A stretch of DNA of 64,000 bases from Talinum fruticosum (GCA_021018815.1 JAITYX010000030.1:77001-141000), one strand, 5' to 3'. Counted from the stretch's first letter, positions 36,001 to 48,468 are shown. The notes: generated by a model from the letters alone, not told the origin. A program made the numbers and translations.

Positions 36001-39000
36001 CTAACCATACAATGAACAGTTTTCACCTCCATTCTATCAATAAAAAAAAGGATTCCATCACCATATCGAAAACTCTTGCTCATATGTGAGTAAACTGGCA
36101 ATTACACACTGATTGGCATACAAAAAAAAGTGTACAGCTGGCAACAGCAATTTAAATCAAACAGGTCCCATTTTTTCTTGATGAACGATATCAAGGGTAT
36201 ACTAGAACCCCCGGGGAAAAAAGGACGAAGGATAAGAAGGAAAGCTTCTAAAATAAATAAGCGGGGTGCGGAATGACACTGCATCCCCAGAGCAGGTTGC
36301 AATGACTTCATGTGACAAATTTCTGTAAATTTTACGGAATAAATTTGATTTCTGTAATGGTTGAGAAAATGTGTTGAAACAAGTACAAAGAAAGTGGCAT
36401 GGATGAAAAACAAATGACTACTGTACTCATTAACATAAGCATGCGAAACATTCTTCTGATTTCTATAGCTCTAGTGAACGTTTTCCACAAAAATTGGACT
36501 TAGAGAATTTCCAGCGCACTGAAACATCGCAAAACATTCTTCTAACCTCTAAAATTCATAACTTTTTTCCACAAATATTGGACTAGGAGAATTTCTAGTG
36601 CACTGAAACATGTGGAGTCCAGGCATGTAGCTTAGCATGATCCATATAAGATATTCCCATTGGACATATAAGTTCCAGAAAGATTCTTCAAATGGTTCTG
36701 CAATGCAGAGGCTTCTTGACCAAGTGGTTGCGTTGATTAAACAAATAAGGTCTTAGTAAAAATTTAATTTTGAGAGAGAGAATAGGGGAGGACGAAAGGC
36801 CCCACGAAAAGTTAGGATCCACAACACAACAAGAAAAAAAAAATTATTATAGATTATACACCCAGAGTGAGCTCACTGACATGTACCATGTTGCTCACTA
36901 ACACATGCTCACCAATACATATAGTATTGCTCGCTAATGCTAATCTACTCACTAATATAGTAAGCAACATTCACTAATGCACGCTCACCAATATATACAG
37001 AAATACTCGCTGATCTATACAATAAGAGATATTATTGTTATCATTATTGTTATCAGCATTGCTTGCAATATATAGTAATGCTCGCTAATACATACAATAG
37101 TGCTAATTAAATACATATTAGTGAGCTTTACTTAAACATGTAGTGAGCAATAACAAATATTAGACAGATAAAGATATTTGATGAGCTTTACTTAAATAAT
37201 TAGTGAGCAATAACAAAGCACTGGAAACTTGCCTTAATAAGCTGTTTAGATTTAGTGAGGATTGGTAAGATGTGCAGTAAGCATTAGTAGTACATTTAGT
37301 GAGAAATTACTCTTAAGTCATACAATTATATGCTCTTCAAACTAAACCTATACACTCATCATTTAAAATATTATGCTCCTCTCCTCTCCCCTTATACCTA
37401 GATGGTCATGTTAAATAAATGAAATTAAGGAAAAATAAAACTAAGAAGAAATTTTAATTAAATATGTATCTTCATCACTAAATGTAGGTATTTAAGTTTA
37501 TCCTACACAAGAAAAAAAACGAACAGCTAAAAGTAAACTAATAGTGGAATTTAAAAAACATAAAAAAATATCAACATGAATTTAAAAAAAAAAAAAAAGA
37601 TAAAGGAGCAACAAAATTCAACAATAGAGGGGGAGAGAGAGAGAGAGATAGTGTAAAGAGTTAAACCCCAAAAGGTAAGAAAAGCTTGGTGGCAGCCTCG
37701 AACTCCGGAACCATTAGCAACAATGAGGTTTGATTCAAGTGCTCAAGTCTCAACCAGCAAAGGAACTCTCATAGAGAGAACCATAATGCAGCAAAATGGA
37801 TATAATCATCATCCAAGTGTATGATGAACAATATCTGCTTTTAGCCAAAAAAATAGCAGGTGCCTAAAATCAGTGGAGCTTTTTCTTTCTTCCTTTCCCC
37901 CACCCTGGGTCCAAACAAAATCTCTATAAAAGAAGGGTGGAAATGCTAACTCCTAACTGAAAGTCACTTATTGGCTAATGGTAGATATAGTTGTAGAAAA
38001 ACTGGCAATGACTCAAACGGCAGAGGAGTATCAGTTGCAGAAAATCACCACGAAAGAAGATATGTTTTATTTTTCTCTTTTTTTCTTTTTGAGTTCCCTT
38101 TTCTTTTAGTGAGCATGTTTCTCCTCTTGGAAGCAAATAAGGTGGAGAGAATCCAAAGTTGCTATATGTCAAAGGAGGCCAAGAAAAGGAAGGATTCAGT
38201 GACAAAGAAACGGGAGATTCAGCAAACACAGATGCAAGAGAAGCTTTATCAATCTCAGATTATCATGTTAACAAGGAGTATACATATGAAGCATTGTTGA
38301 GATAGCTGAAATGCAAAGCCAACAAAAAGTCTCAGCGCCTCAAGACTTCATGAGGAGTTACTCATGCTGTTGTATTTCTCTGTTTTGAATCTCTTAACTT
38401 TCAGGAGAAATTAAAAACTCCTTCAATCCTCACACAAAAAGTGGAGTTAGCTCTACCATCACAAATTCATTTGGAGGAAAGTTCTTAAGGATATCGTTGC
38501 TAATAATAAGTAAAGAATAACTGAAGTTGCAAAGAATGAAAATCAGATGAAATCCAAATTACAAATTCCGGCCCAAGTTCAACAAGCAAGATATAAAAGC
38601 ACGTAACTGAGATTGATATAAGAAAATGAGATAATGACACATAATCATAGCAAAATGAAGACAATAATATAACAGAAAAGCTTCAACAGCATAAGGAGAT
38701 CATTGGCTTACCAAAAGGCTGAGTATAAACAAGCATCTCTTATGCGGATATATTGAATGTCGACCATTGTAAGGCACATGCCTAGTGTACACTAACTAAA
38801 CTATGTTACCCAAGGAAATGATATGATTGGTGCACCTACAATGCTTTGCCATGCACATATTGTTTGGGCACCTACCATGCCCACTTGATAACCCCGAAAT
38901 TTAACCGCCGCCAAAGGAAGGAATAAGGAGAAGAATTCCCACTTGCTGCAAGCCTACAACTAAAACAAGGATCGGGTATGTTTGGCGCTCATTAGGCGAC

Positions 39001-42000
39001 TTCTACTAGCATGTGCCTCTACATAGCTAAGAAGGCCAAATCTGGGGCCAGAGGTCACAATCTGGCAACTATGATACCAAACAATGACACAACTTCTTCA
39101 CAACCACTTCTCAGGTAATTACTCCAATTCAAATTGTGGAAACTATTGCGACGACTGCTGAAAACCTAGAAGAAATTTGACTCTGCTAATATGGTTTCAG
39201 TGGCTAATGGTGAACCCAGTTCTTCCTCTGCTTCCTCAAGTCCTCAAATTGTCAATTGTGCCCTTATTACACCTGAATTTGTGAATGCCAAGAAGTCAAT
39301 ATGGGATAGCTTTGACATCAGTACGCTTCCAAAACTTAGGTTTGTGCACCTCCATTGGCAGATAGAGTGTTGGTAAATTGATGATGAGGATGTGAAAGAC
39401 GAGATTAAGAATCAAAAGTCTTCCCTTATATGTTTTTTGTTAAAGGAAAACCCTCCTTTTGTGACCATCATCGGTTTCCTGGAAAGAATTTGGGGAATTT
39501 TATTGAAAAATATGTGATTTGGAGAATGGGCTTATTTAGTGCGATTTGATACTGTGCAAAATAAGGATGAAGTCCTCTGATCTGGAATTTATCACTTTGA
39601 TAGTGAACCTCTCAATATGAAATCTTGGAGCCTAGGCTTATCTACTTTCAAGGATGAATATGATTATGTCCTAGTGTAGGTACAATTACCAGGGTTGGAC
39701 ACTTGGACCTAAATTAGAATAGTTTTCAGTCGTTTAAGTAAAATTGCAAGTCCGATTGGTCTCCAATCATGGCTGACAAGGTTATTAAAATAAAGCAAGA
39801 GTAGAATTTTTTTTTTTTTTTTTTGATAAGAAAAATCAAAATATGTATATAAATACAAATAAAAAAGCTGGATGCAAAGCAAGCATCCTACAAAAGGAGT
39901 ATGTACAAACAAAATGTAGACTATCCACAAAATCTATAATACGAAAAGAAGATTGGCTGCCACTATACCAAAAGTACATAGTGTTGAGAATCTCATTCTT
40001 AAAAGCGATTAAGAGAAGTTTCCACTCCCTCAAGGACTCTTCTATTCCTCTCACACCAAATTCTCCAAAAATGGCATATGGGATAAGCAAAGCTTTCTTC
40101 TCTTTAGCTTTTCTCCCAAAGCAGCCTTCCCACAAGATATTCCATAGTAGAACTAGAAACAACCCAAGAGACACTTGAACAATTAAAGGCTAACTCCCTC
40201 AAAGCTCTAGCAAAAAGGCAATGCAACACCAAATGATTCGTGGATTTCAAATCATTTTGCACATAGGATATCTATTCACCAAAATTTGTCCCTTTCTTTG
40301 TAAATTATCTGAAGTTAGAATACTCCCAAGACAAGCTTCCCACACAAAACAAAGAAACTTTTAAAGGCACCAGAGACTTCCAAATAAGCTTCCAAGGTAG
40401 ATGAATATCTTAGGAGAGTTGTAAAGATAGAGCCTGATTGGGAGCGAGCTTCATATAGAAAGACTTCGAAAGAAAACCCCTTTGCGATTGAGATCCCATC
40501 TAACCATATCATGAGAGGAATTCCCTATAGTAATCTCAACAAAAAGTCCATTTTGAGTGGAAGCCAATGAAGTGTTCAGCCTGTATATGCTATATTATTG
40601 GTCGACATGGAGGTTCAAATATAGAAGGTTTTCTTTGAGAATGAACATGACTAACTTATTCAACAAAAAGTCCATTTTGAATGGAAGCCAATAAAGTGTT
40701 CCGCCTGTAATGACTATAGTCAATCAATGGAAGAATGTAAAAAGAGGTGAGGCAGCAATGCAGAGTCAGAAATGCTGTGAATGTTGTGAATGACTGGTTA
40801 AGCAGCATGAGCAGGCTGTCAGAAAGAAATGAAGACCATGGGCAACTTTTTGGAAGAGGCACCTGCTGTTTCATCTGAGATTGGTGCTGCAGGCGCCAAT
40901 CCTGTAATCACACCAACTATTACTCAACCCTTTTGGGAGGGGTAATGTTAGTGTGAAAGAGACATTGCCATTGCCATTAATGAAGGCAGTGCTATTGTGC
41001 TAATATTCCTCTAGAAAATGGCTAGCATTATTATAAGGTGTCTTTCAAGGACTCCCCTGTGACATGGTTAGATGGAACCAAGAGAAATTCACTGAGAAAT
41101 CTTATTTCCTTAACTTGTCTTTCCCTGTTGGCAATATATCGTCTTCTTCTTCAAATTGTGGTTTCTTGGAATACTATTCGGGAATCTCCTGCGCTTCTTT
41201 TCTTTTTTTCTTTTTACGTAGGAAGCTTCTCAAATTCGGAAACCACATACCATTTACTCCTCTATTACCTGGTTGCTAGAAACCTTTTGGAATTTGGGTT
41301 GTTGGGTCCTCATAAGGTGTTGTCTAGTTCCATGAAACATCAATTACTAGCTTAGGAAATGTTTTTGGAAGGAAGGTTAAATATAAAGTTTCCCAAGCCA
41401 TTCCCTACACTATCTTTTGGTTGTTATGAATGGAGAGAAACAACAGAGCTTTGACGGGACTGAAAGCTCAGTTAAGCAGGTAAAAAACTAATTGCTCAAT
41501 ACTTTAATCTTTTTGGGACAGGCTTTCTGTTCCACTTCGATTGATGTAATTGATTGTGTGGAAAGCCTATTTTTGCACTTGTAATTAGCCTTTCTGTGGG
41601 ATGCTTTTTCAGCATTATTTCTTGTAGGTACACAGTCTTATTAATATGAATACATTACCTTTTGCTTATCAACAAGGGGGAGGGGGAAGGGAAGAAGTTG
41701 TTGACATATTCATGTTGCAGAACTCGTGATCCAAAAGTTCAAGTAATGGGAAGCATTTTGATAAACAAATATTGACACTGACACACTTCAGAGAAATCAC
41801 TCACCTGCCAGGGAAACCACACACTCATCACTACCAAATCAGCCGCAACAGGTAAAAACGGCACGCCGTCAAAAGGCTACAAGCCTGCGCAACTGATGTT
41901 TAGAGCACAACATTACAGCATCAAATTTCCTCCTTTGAAATTTTCCGGCATCAAACATAGGGTCAGTCTCAAGTAAATTTGACACTAGTCCACGAAATTG

Positions 42001-42433
42001 TGGTGAGCACTAAGAGAAAAATTGGTCATTCCCCACACTCTCAGTCTCAAGGAATAGATGAAAGCAAAAGATATAAAAACACGCTAAAAGAGCAATACCA
42101 CTTAATCAGACCTTGAAATGACAGCAGTTGAAGAGGCTAAACTGTTGTTTTCATACATGTCGATTAGGCAAAACACGTACAGACATATAATATATTCAGA
42201 AAGATGATTGAGAAGCAGAATTATGCGGTACCTTCGATTCCAGAGTGAAAGATGCCAAGTCCCAACCAATACAAATACTTATTCAAAGGGGTGAGATCAT
42301 ATACATTGAGGTACAATAAAGTGCGTTCTCTCCCCCATGAGTCTGCTCCTCCCTCCCACTCCTGCTCTCCAAACTGAAGCCCATCGTATGCATCCCCTAA
42401 AACCTCTCTGACCCAACGATCGTAAGCAAACAT
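30074..42433 (-). CDS. DeSI-like/PPPDE-domain cysteine peptidase with a 10.6-kb first coding intron
   Basis: PPPDE papain-fold isopeptidases remove ubiquitin or SUMO. Coding exons on minus: 42232-42433, 31306-31592, 30884-30961, 30074-30228. The His of the catalytic pair is in [12 protein letters not shown] (exon 1) and the Cys in [11 protein letters not shown] (exon 2); exon 2 also carries [20 protein letters not shown]. Exon 3 is [18 protein letters not shown], and the tail is acidic and ends [11 protein letters not shown] before TAG, as in Arabidopsis relatives. Exon 2 is one base short (GGG at 31414-31416 where frame needs GGGG); with that base the exons sum to 723 bases (240 codons plus stop). 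Intron 3 has a GC donor (TTCAG|gcaagc). The start at 42433 is uncertain, since another in-frame ATG lies at 42472 and an upstream UTR intron is possible. Confidence 0.87.
33128..33285. repeat. Dispersed repeat, copy 2 (partner at 2.5 kb)
   Basis: Matches 2513-2665 over gcggtatggcaaacttgctc, taatgcggcaattgtgtttc and a closing ccacattttgaattc. It sits in the large DeSI intron, so the repeat is in introns of two separate genes here. Confidence 0.5.
35330..35475 (-). pseudogene. RNase H C-terminal relic (LINE-type RVT_3)
   Basis: The minus strand reads [20 protein letters not shown], then [18 protein letters not shown], which matches the closing block of plant LINE RNase H domains (NKVAHxLA ... 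VWIExxPxxI). No flanking reverse transcriptase is visible. Confidence 0.6.
35700..35850 (-). mobile_element. tRNA-derived SINE-like fragment
   Basis: On minus, gtggctggtgtagtggtaaa is a good A box, and gaggtcatgagtttgatgcc carries a near-consensus B box about 40 bases later, the usual tRNA spacing. The downstream body is T/C-rich. The TSD was not resolved. Confidence 0.45.
36443..36610. repeat. Tandem duplication, 84-bp unit
   Basis: Copy 1 is 36443-36526 and copy 2 is 36527-36610. Both run from gaaacattcttct or aaacattcttct through ttccacaaa.attggact and agagaatttc or ggagaatttc to gcactgaaacat. Confidence 0.75.
36825..37315. mobile_element. Element with strand-switching GCTCACTAA subterminal repeats
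   Basis: In 36870-37095, nonamers like gctcactaa, gctcgctaa and gctcaccaa recur in plus orientation at least seven times. From about 37120 to 37310 the reverse complement (ttagtgagc, tagtgagc, ttagtgag) recurs at least five times. Such an inverted layout is typical of CACTA or hAT subterminal transposase-binding repeats. A possible left tip is cacaacaagaaaaaaaaa at 36826; no matching right tip was found. Confidence 0.4.
39191..39715 (+). pseudogene. LINE ORF1 (DUF4283) relic
   Basis: Reading across stops gives a Ser-rich start ([20 protein letters not shown]), then [46 protein letters not shown] and VQLPGLDTW. These are the successive blocks of a plant LINE DUF4283 domain. Three stop codons and at least one frame change break it. 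It may be the 5' part of the same plus-strand element whose end is at 41.3-41.7 kb. Confidence 0.6.
39807..40540 (-). mobile_element. 5'-truncated LINE, 3' end with zf-RVT coding relic
   Basis: It begins (on plus) with 18 T, the poly(A) tail of a minus-strand LINE. The coding relic reads [40 protein letters not shown] and [16 protein letters not shown], the reverse-transcriptase-associated zinc-binding region and ORF2 end. It is truncated at about 40540, and its 3' UTR matches 1800-1935. Confidence 0.68.
40538..40716. repeat. Direct duplication of 56 bp, 123 bp apart
   Basis: aacaaaaagtccattttgag ... gtgttcagcctgta at 40538-40593 recurs with few changes at 40661-40716. It sits at the truncated end of the minus-strand LINE, so it might mark an integration-linked duplication. 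Confidence 0.6.
41280..41675 (+). mobile_element. LINE ORF2 3'-end relic, plus orientation
   Basis: Reads [20 protein letters not shown] followed by [17 protein letters not shown], the conserved ORF2 end of plant LINEs. About 200 bases of 3' UTR follow, ending acattaccttttgcttatca. The A-tail is eroded. It is paired in orientation with the ORF1 relic at 39191, with the minus-strand LINE between them. Confidence 0.62.
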
Positions 42434-45268
42434 CTTCGCCAACAAATAACTTAAAAGAAAATTCAAAAACATTATTAGAGTTGAATGATTGCGTACCCAG
42501 AAAGAAGAGAAACCCGGTGCAGGGAAAACGGAATACAAAACCTGAATTTCCGGCAAAGGGACATAAATAACTTCACATAGTTCATGAAGTTGAGCAATCG
42601 GAGGTTGAGCAGCTCAAGAAACAACCTGCGCCAAACGGAAAGAAAAACGCGAAATAAGCATGAAGAGATCAGGATACAGAGTGAGAAAACCCTAAAAACG
42701 AAAAAATGAAATGGAGAAAGATAATTTCAGCAATTCATTACGAAGTTCGCCGGCGTCATGGCAGAGATTGCCAAACGGAGAGGAGTTCATACACTTTTTT
42801 GGCACGGGTCGTTTGGTTCATTTTTTCCCATTAGATGCGGATATATTTATTGATTCTCCTACCTTTTTGTTTATACACTCGCACACAATAAGTGCAAGTA
42901 TGATAAGAGATTGCAATTATATATGGAACATACACAATAATATTTTGTAAATAATGATGGTAAGAATACAGTAAGATATCCATAAAATATAACCAATATT
43001 TAAAATATATCATTATTAGCTATAAAATTGCATACTTTTATAAAATAAAAAAAAAGTTACTGAAACATTTAAAATTTATTACTACACCAAATCTCAAGTT
43101 ACACCATAATATAGATGAAGAATTATCATGGTCCATAGGTTATGCATCTAATTCATTTTCCTCAAAATATCCTTTTCATAAGTCCGTTGAATATATCACA
43201 TTAACAAATACAAATTATATTTAAAAAATATTTAAAAAGTTATACAACATAAAAGATATCTTGACTTTACATATAACATAACATAGATTTGTTTACTTTT
43301 GAATTAAAATTATATTCCTAATGCATCACTCAAATTTAAAGGTATAGATTTAAGTAAACATTTTTTCTCCTAGTTTACTTAAATTCATATCTCTAAAATC
43401 AAAATTTATTTGTGAACCAAAAAAGTAATGTTAGCAATCAAAAACCAAAACTCATCATTGTGACAAAAAAGTCAATCAAAAACCATTATTATACCTCTTA
43501 GTGTCATTTATGAGTTCATTTTATTCGAACTTTTAGAACCAAATTAAGAAATAAAATAGGGTTGGATATCTTACAATATTACGATTCGAGTCATAAATTT
43601 ATTGGATTTGAAATTTGAAGCTCGCCCATCAAGTCTCACAAAATAGAGGAACTTGAACTCTCCCCTTCTTTCATAATTGGCATGTATGCAAAAGAGTCAA
43701 AACTTTGACCTTGAATTTTGTTTTAACTTATTTGTTTAATGGCCACATATGAGAAATAGTCGCTAAGTCAATTTTTTATGGGTTGCTTATCCGGTTATTA
43801 AATAATTAAGCTATGTCAAAATTTAAGGCCAAAATTTTGACTTTGACATACGCTTGTCACCTTCACTTGACACGTCAATTTTTATACGAGTCCTAATCTC
43901 AAAACTTGGTTGTGTTTTGATATCAATAAATAGTGTCAAAGTTTATTTTATTCACGATCAAGAAAAAAATCGTATTATTTTTTGTTAATATTCCCAAAAT
44001 TCATATTATTCCCATCTAAAAATATTGTAACTAATTACCTAATATGTCATATACTTATAAAACTATTTTTTATATTAACCTTTTATTAGGAGAATTATAT
44101 ATCGTGATTATCACGCACAATGTCCTACTAATTTTTAAAAAAGAACAAACTTCTTACATATACTACACATAAAACGACATCCTTATAAATACTTCATTCA
44201 CAACAATGCCATTCAACTTCGTATGAATGGTAATATGACATTTTTACTTTTTAAAGTTATATATTATTTATTTAAGACATGTTTAATGACATTCTTTTTA
44301 TGTTGAAAAAATGTAAATATCTCTACAGAAATAGAAAAAATAAATGAAATAAAATATCAAAAATTCATTTCAAATAAATTAAACGTTTGACTGGAGTCCA
44401 CATTTTTTCTAAATGATGAATTTATTAATTAAACTATTTTCAAAAAAGAAATAATATCGTGTTTATGTGAAAAATATTTCACAAAATATTACTAAAATAC
44501 AAAAATAAATTATTTTCATAAAAAATAATTAATACACTTCTAAATGCTCGTTTTTACTCAGTTATTATTTTATAATAATACAACATTCAGCAATGAGAAG
44601 TATTCCATATTTTTACGGTAAATTTTACCAACTATTGTACTCCAAACTTGAAAAAATTAATATTCATTATAGACACAATCAGATAACAACTCAACCTTAT
44701 GTAATTAGAAAAGTGTGAACCTAAATTTATACATTACTTTAAGAACAAGTGTTAGTTTCACCCATCTTTATACCGAGCCAGCATATAACAAAAATAATGA
44801 AAATTGTGATCCTACTTGAAAGATTTTTGCAAAATCCTTGAAAATGATATTGAGTTTTTCACTGCCTGTTTCTTCATGATCTTCCATAGCAAGAAGTCCA
44901 ATTGACTGTGGACGTAACTCATGTAAGAGGTGCCTTCATTAAACAATATGGTGTACCAATTTTTAACAAAAGTTAGTAGGCTGGCTCTTTATATCCACCA
45001 TGTCTCTCACATCAACCTTAGTTTCTCGGTTTTATTAGAAATATTTTGTGAGACAGATTTCTTGAATTGATTTGTGTTCGATAGGAGTGAACCTAAATCG
45101 GGATATCCGGTAATTTGTTATTCGATTTTAGGAAGGGGAAGACACTTTCGTCGAAGTGAGGATAAATTGAAGGCTCGTTTCTTCTATGCTCAATCGTATC
45201 GCTAAGAGGTTAACACCTCCCTTTATCATTTGAACTTTTTATATTTAGTTTTCACTCGTCGAGATAGG
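42434..45268. other. 5' flank of the DeSI-like gene and AT-rich intergenic DNA
   Basis: 42434-42780 probably holds the 5' UTR and promoter of the minus-strand gene. The rest is very AT-rich with only the foldback element below. I recognise no gene. Confidence 0.5.
43681..43853. repeat. Foldback (inverted-repeat) element
   Basis: The left arm 43681-43744 (gagtcaaaactttgaccttg...) and the reverse complement of 43791-43853 (gtcaaaattttggccttaaa...) align with roughly three quarters identity around a 46-bp loop. The DNA could form a long hairpin, as foldback MITEs do. Confidence 0.55.
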
Positions 45269-45273
45269 CATTG
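45269..45273. repeat. 5-bp TSD (CATTG) of solo LTR 1
   Basis: CATTG here and at 48464-48468 directly flank a TG...CA-bounded unit, the standard signature of LTR-retrotransposon integration. Confidence 0.8.
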
Positions 45274-48200
45274 TGTAAGACCCGTAATTTTGAGGTTAGG
45301 TGGTCTTACGAGCTAGAGTTAATTATTTAGCCTTGGTTAAATGGAGTAGGTCGAGAGACCAAGTTATACGCGGTTAAATACGCGTAAATTAATTTGAACG
45401 GGTTATTATTAGTTCGCGTAATTCTTATTGGTGAAGCGTATTAATTCGGTTTTCTGAATTTCCGCCCGGACCAGCTACGTATTAATCGGAGACCGCGTAT
45501 GTTATGTATGTGAGTTTAATTGCATTGAGGATAAAAAAAATAAAAATAAAAAGAAGAGGAATGGGATTAGTATTGGGGAAAGCAGGTGCTGTCAGCACCG
45601 GGTGGAAACCACCGAAAAGGAAAGAAAGAAGGGGGCGGGGACCGAACAAAAGGAGCAACGAGAGAGAGAGAGGCTAAGCGAGGGAGACAGAGCGAGAGAG
45701 GGGGTTTGCGCGAGCGGGAGCGGGAGCGAGAGGACGCCGGAAATCGGCAACCGGCGGGCCAGCCGTACCCGAAGACAACCAGCAGACGAAGGAAAAGGAA
45801 AGAGGGCGGGCGAAAGGAGGGAGGAGCGGAACCAGAACAGGGGAAAAACGAGAGAAGGGAGACCGGGCGAGGGCGAAGCAGCGAGCGAGAGAACAGAGCA
45901 GAGAAAGAAAGTGGGTGCACGAGGCAGAGGAGCGGCCGGAGGCCAGCGCCCGAACGGCGAACGCGAGGGACGGCCAGGGCCGAAGGAGGGGGCGAAATCG
46001 AGGCTAGGGAAAGGGAAGCGGACGCGAGGGCTGAGGGAAGCAGCCGGTGAACGCGGGACCGTGACCGGCGACGGCGTCAGGCGGCAGAACCGGTGGCTAG
46101 CAGCAGGGAAAGAGGAACGAAAGGAGGAACTGAACTGGAGGAGCCTGAGTCTCAGCAAACCAACAAACCTTCAATCCCTGAATCGAGGTGGGTAGTCCTA
46201 TACTCTAAACTATTAGTACTTTCGAAACCCAACTGAATTTATCGTGATTGTGAAATGTAATCGTGAACGTGGAATATGTATGCTATTGAGCGAGTTCAGT
46301 AGTTGCTGAAAGTGGAATTAGGAGTCTTGAGCAGTTATCGTGATTGTTGAATATTATTGTGAATGTTGAACATGTATGATATTGAACGAGTTTAGTAGTT
46401 GATGAAAGTGGAATTAGGAGTCTTGAAGAGAATTGGTAGTTGTTTAGGCCTAAATTGAAAATCGGGAATTCGAGACGAGTTAGGCTGCTTGAGTATAGTG
46501 AGTCGTATCGAGAATTCAGTCAGTTGGGAATGAGCACGTTATGGTTTGGGTGTAAGTTATGAATTAATATTTCAAATTGAGCCTTAGAGATTTCTTGAAC
46601 TTGCGATATTGAGAGCTAATTACGAATATTGGGTAATGATGGGTCGAAGTATAAAGAGGAGTATGAATTCGTATTGAGTGATTCGCAACTGGTACAAGTA
46701 AGTGAGTAATGGGTGATTGTCAGATTAATTGAGTTCGAAAAGTAAATAAAACCTCGAGGTTGATCCGAGTGTGAAAATAAGCGAAGCTAACGGAAGCTGA
46801 ATAATGAAAAGTGATTAAGAGTTACATAACTAAGGACGGACGAGCAAGAGTTAAGCAATGAGTTAGAGACATACAACGGGAATTTGAGACAGGGAATGGT
46901 AAGGTTAAGTTGAGGAATTGGAGTAAAGACAGGGAGTTGAGAAGTTGAGACATAAGTAAACGAAGTGAGTTCACCGAGTAGAGACATAGAATGAGGAATT
47001 TAAACAAAGACAGAGAGTTGTGAGAAGTTGGGGCGCTGAATTAGGTGATGTCCGCTTGTGGTTATTGTGGCTCGGAAAATGGAAACTAATCGTACTAGAG
47101 TGGTGGATTGAGAAATGTATAGTTGGAAAGAGTTGAGAATGATGCTTGCATTGAATGGTGATTATTTGTGCTATGTGATTGCTTTACGTGATACTCAAAA
47201 GTAGTTTTGAAAGGTGTTTTGTATTTTACGTGGAATGATTCTTGAATGCAACTTCTTGTGAGTCTGCCTTTCAAACGTGAATGTGTTTTAAAGAAGCGAA
47301 ACTTGTTTAAGAAAGTGAATCTTGCTTGAGAAAATGAATCGGATTTGAGAAAGTGAATTTAGAAGGGTGACACGTGTGTCATGCCTTCTACGATGAGAAA
47401 TTGTTTGAGATCTTGGTTAGAAACCAAGTTTGATAAGTGATTGTGATCACTTCGATTGAAATGAATTATGGGCTAGATTGTTTAGACCGGAGGAAGGAGG
47501 TGGTCGTGCGTATCGAGGCCACGGGGTCTCGATATGCGTATCGGGATGCCCATCAACCGGAGAGGTTGATTCTTTCCTGACGAGGAAAGCGGAGCCTTCC
47601 AGGTATTTGACTAGAGATAGGTCCGGGAACTCGAGTCGGGGTAGCGCCCCGAGAACCGCCTTGTTGCTAGTTCGATCGCCGAAAGCCCAGAAAGAATTTT
47701 CGGAAAATATTCAAAAGAAAGTGCGAGATGATTCCATCTTGTGTGTAATGTGATTCCATTCCTAAAATGATTGCAAATCATGCTTCCAAATGATTAAAGT
47801 GTTATGAGCTTAATGTTGCGATCGATTTCAAGAGATTTCATTGAAAAAGATATAGATTTGTATTATATTATTATACTTTTACTGATTTGATTATTATGAG
47901 TATTATGTGTAAAGAATTTCCATTTTAAGGGTGTAGGACTCCGGTGAGCCCGTTGATTATTGCTCACCCCCACAAATTTCCCCCTCCCGAGTGTTGCGGT
48001 GCTTAGCTTATTCCGGACCTTGTTGAGTCTTGTTCTGTTGGTTGCTTCGCGAGATTTGAATCGAGGATGTGCATTTGTTATGTTTCTAAGTATTGTACTT
48101 GTAATTTAGTTCATGTAGTTTGTACCATATGTATAGTAAACCCTTTTAGATTGTTGTAAGTATTATCGCTTGATTGGTTGAACTCCGGCGTGTGGCCGTT

Positions 48201-48463
48201 GAGTTGTGTACTCCGAGCGTGTGGCTCGTCGAGTTTCATTATGCTTTTATGCGGGATTGTAAGGCTTGAAGCCTATGGGTTAGTCCATGTTACAAACGGA
48301 ACTCTACCGAAATTTTTAGAGAATCCCATATTCTTTGGGAAAACCACCAGTACTACCTTTAAGTTGAGTTTAGGCGACCAAACCAACACCGAGAAGAGCC
48401 TTGGGAGTTCCTCTAAGGAACTGCAGCGATGTAATACTCCAGGGGGTGTTTTGGGGTGTTACA
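45274..48463 (+). mobile_element. Solo LTR 1 (Ty3/gypsy-like), 3.19 kb
   Basis: Starts TGTAAGACCCGTAATTTTGA, ends GGTGTTTTGGGGTGTTACA and is flanked by CATTG on both sides. No gag-pol, primer-binding site or second LTR is visible, so it is a solo LTR left by recombination. It has a GC-rich purine-biased block at 45590-46140 and a structured GC-rich segment at 47480-47700. Bases 48200-48400 are homologous to the reverse complement of 56560-56760 in LTR 3. The length and the TGTAA..GTTACA ends suggest a Tekay/Del-type chromovirus, which is inference. Confidence 0.78.
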
Positions 48464-48468
48464 CATTG

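Larger units (their letters stand above)
31593..42231 (-). other. Intron 1 of the DeSI-like gene, repeat-filled
   Basis: The intron runs from donor ATCGAAG|gtaccg at 42231 to acceptor aaatgcag|TATATGG at 31593 (minus). It contains a dispersed repeat, a SINE-like piece, LINE relics in both orientations and an inverted-repeat array, each listed separately. Between them, 31593-33127, 33290-35290 and 37320-39186 show no gene. A short open stretch at 34009-34230 (plus) is unrecognised. Confidence 0.8.

Noticed and set aside
37971..38300. 109-codon plus-strand ORF in the DeSI intron
   Set aside because: Low-complexity Phe and Lys-rich stretches and no family match; probably chance.
45567..46195. 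Overlapping ORFs of 117-197 codons on both strands
   Set aside because: They lie in a GC-rich, purine-biased block inside solo LTR 1. The translations are Arg/Glu/Gly or Ser/Pro/Leu low complexity with no domain, so absence of stops is compositional.
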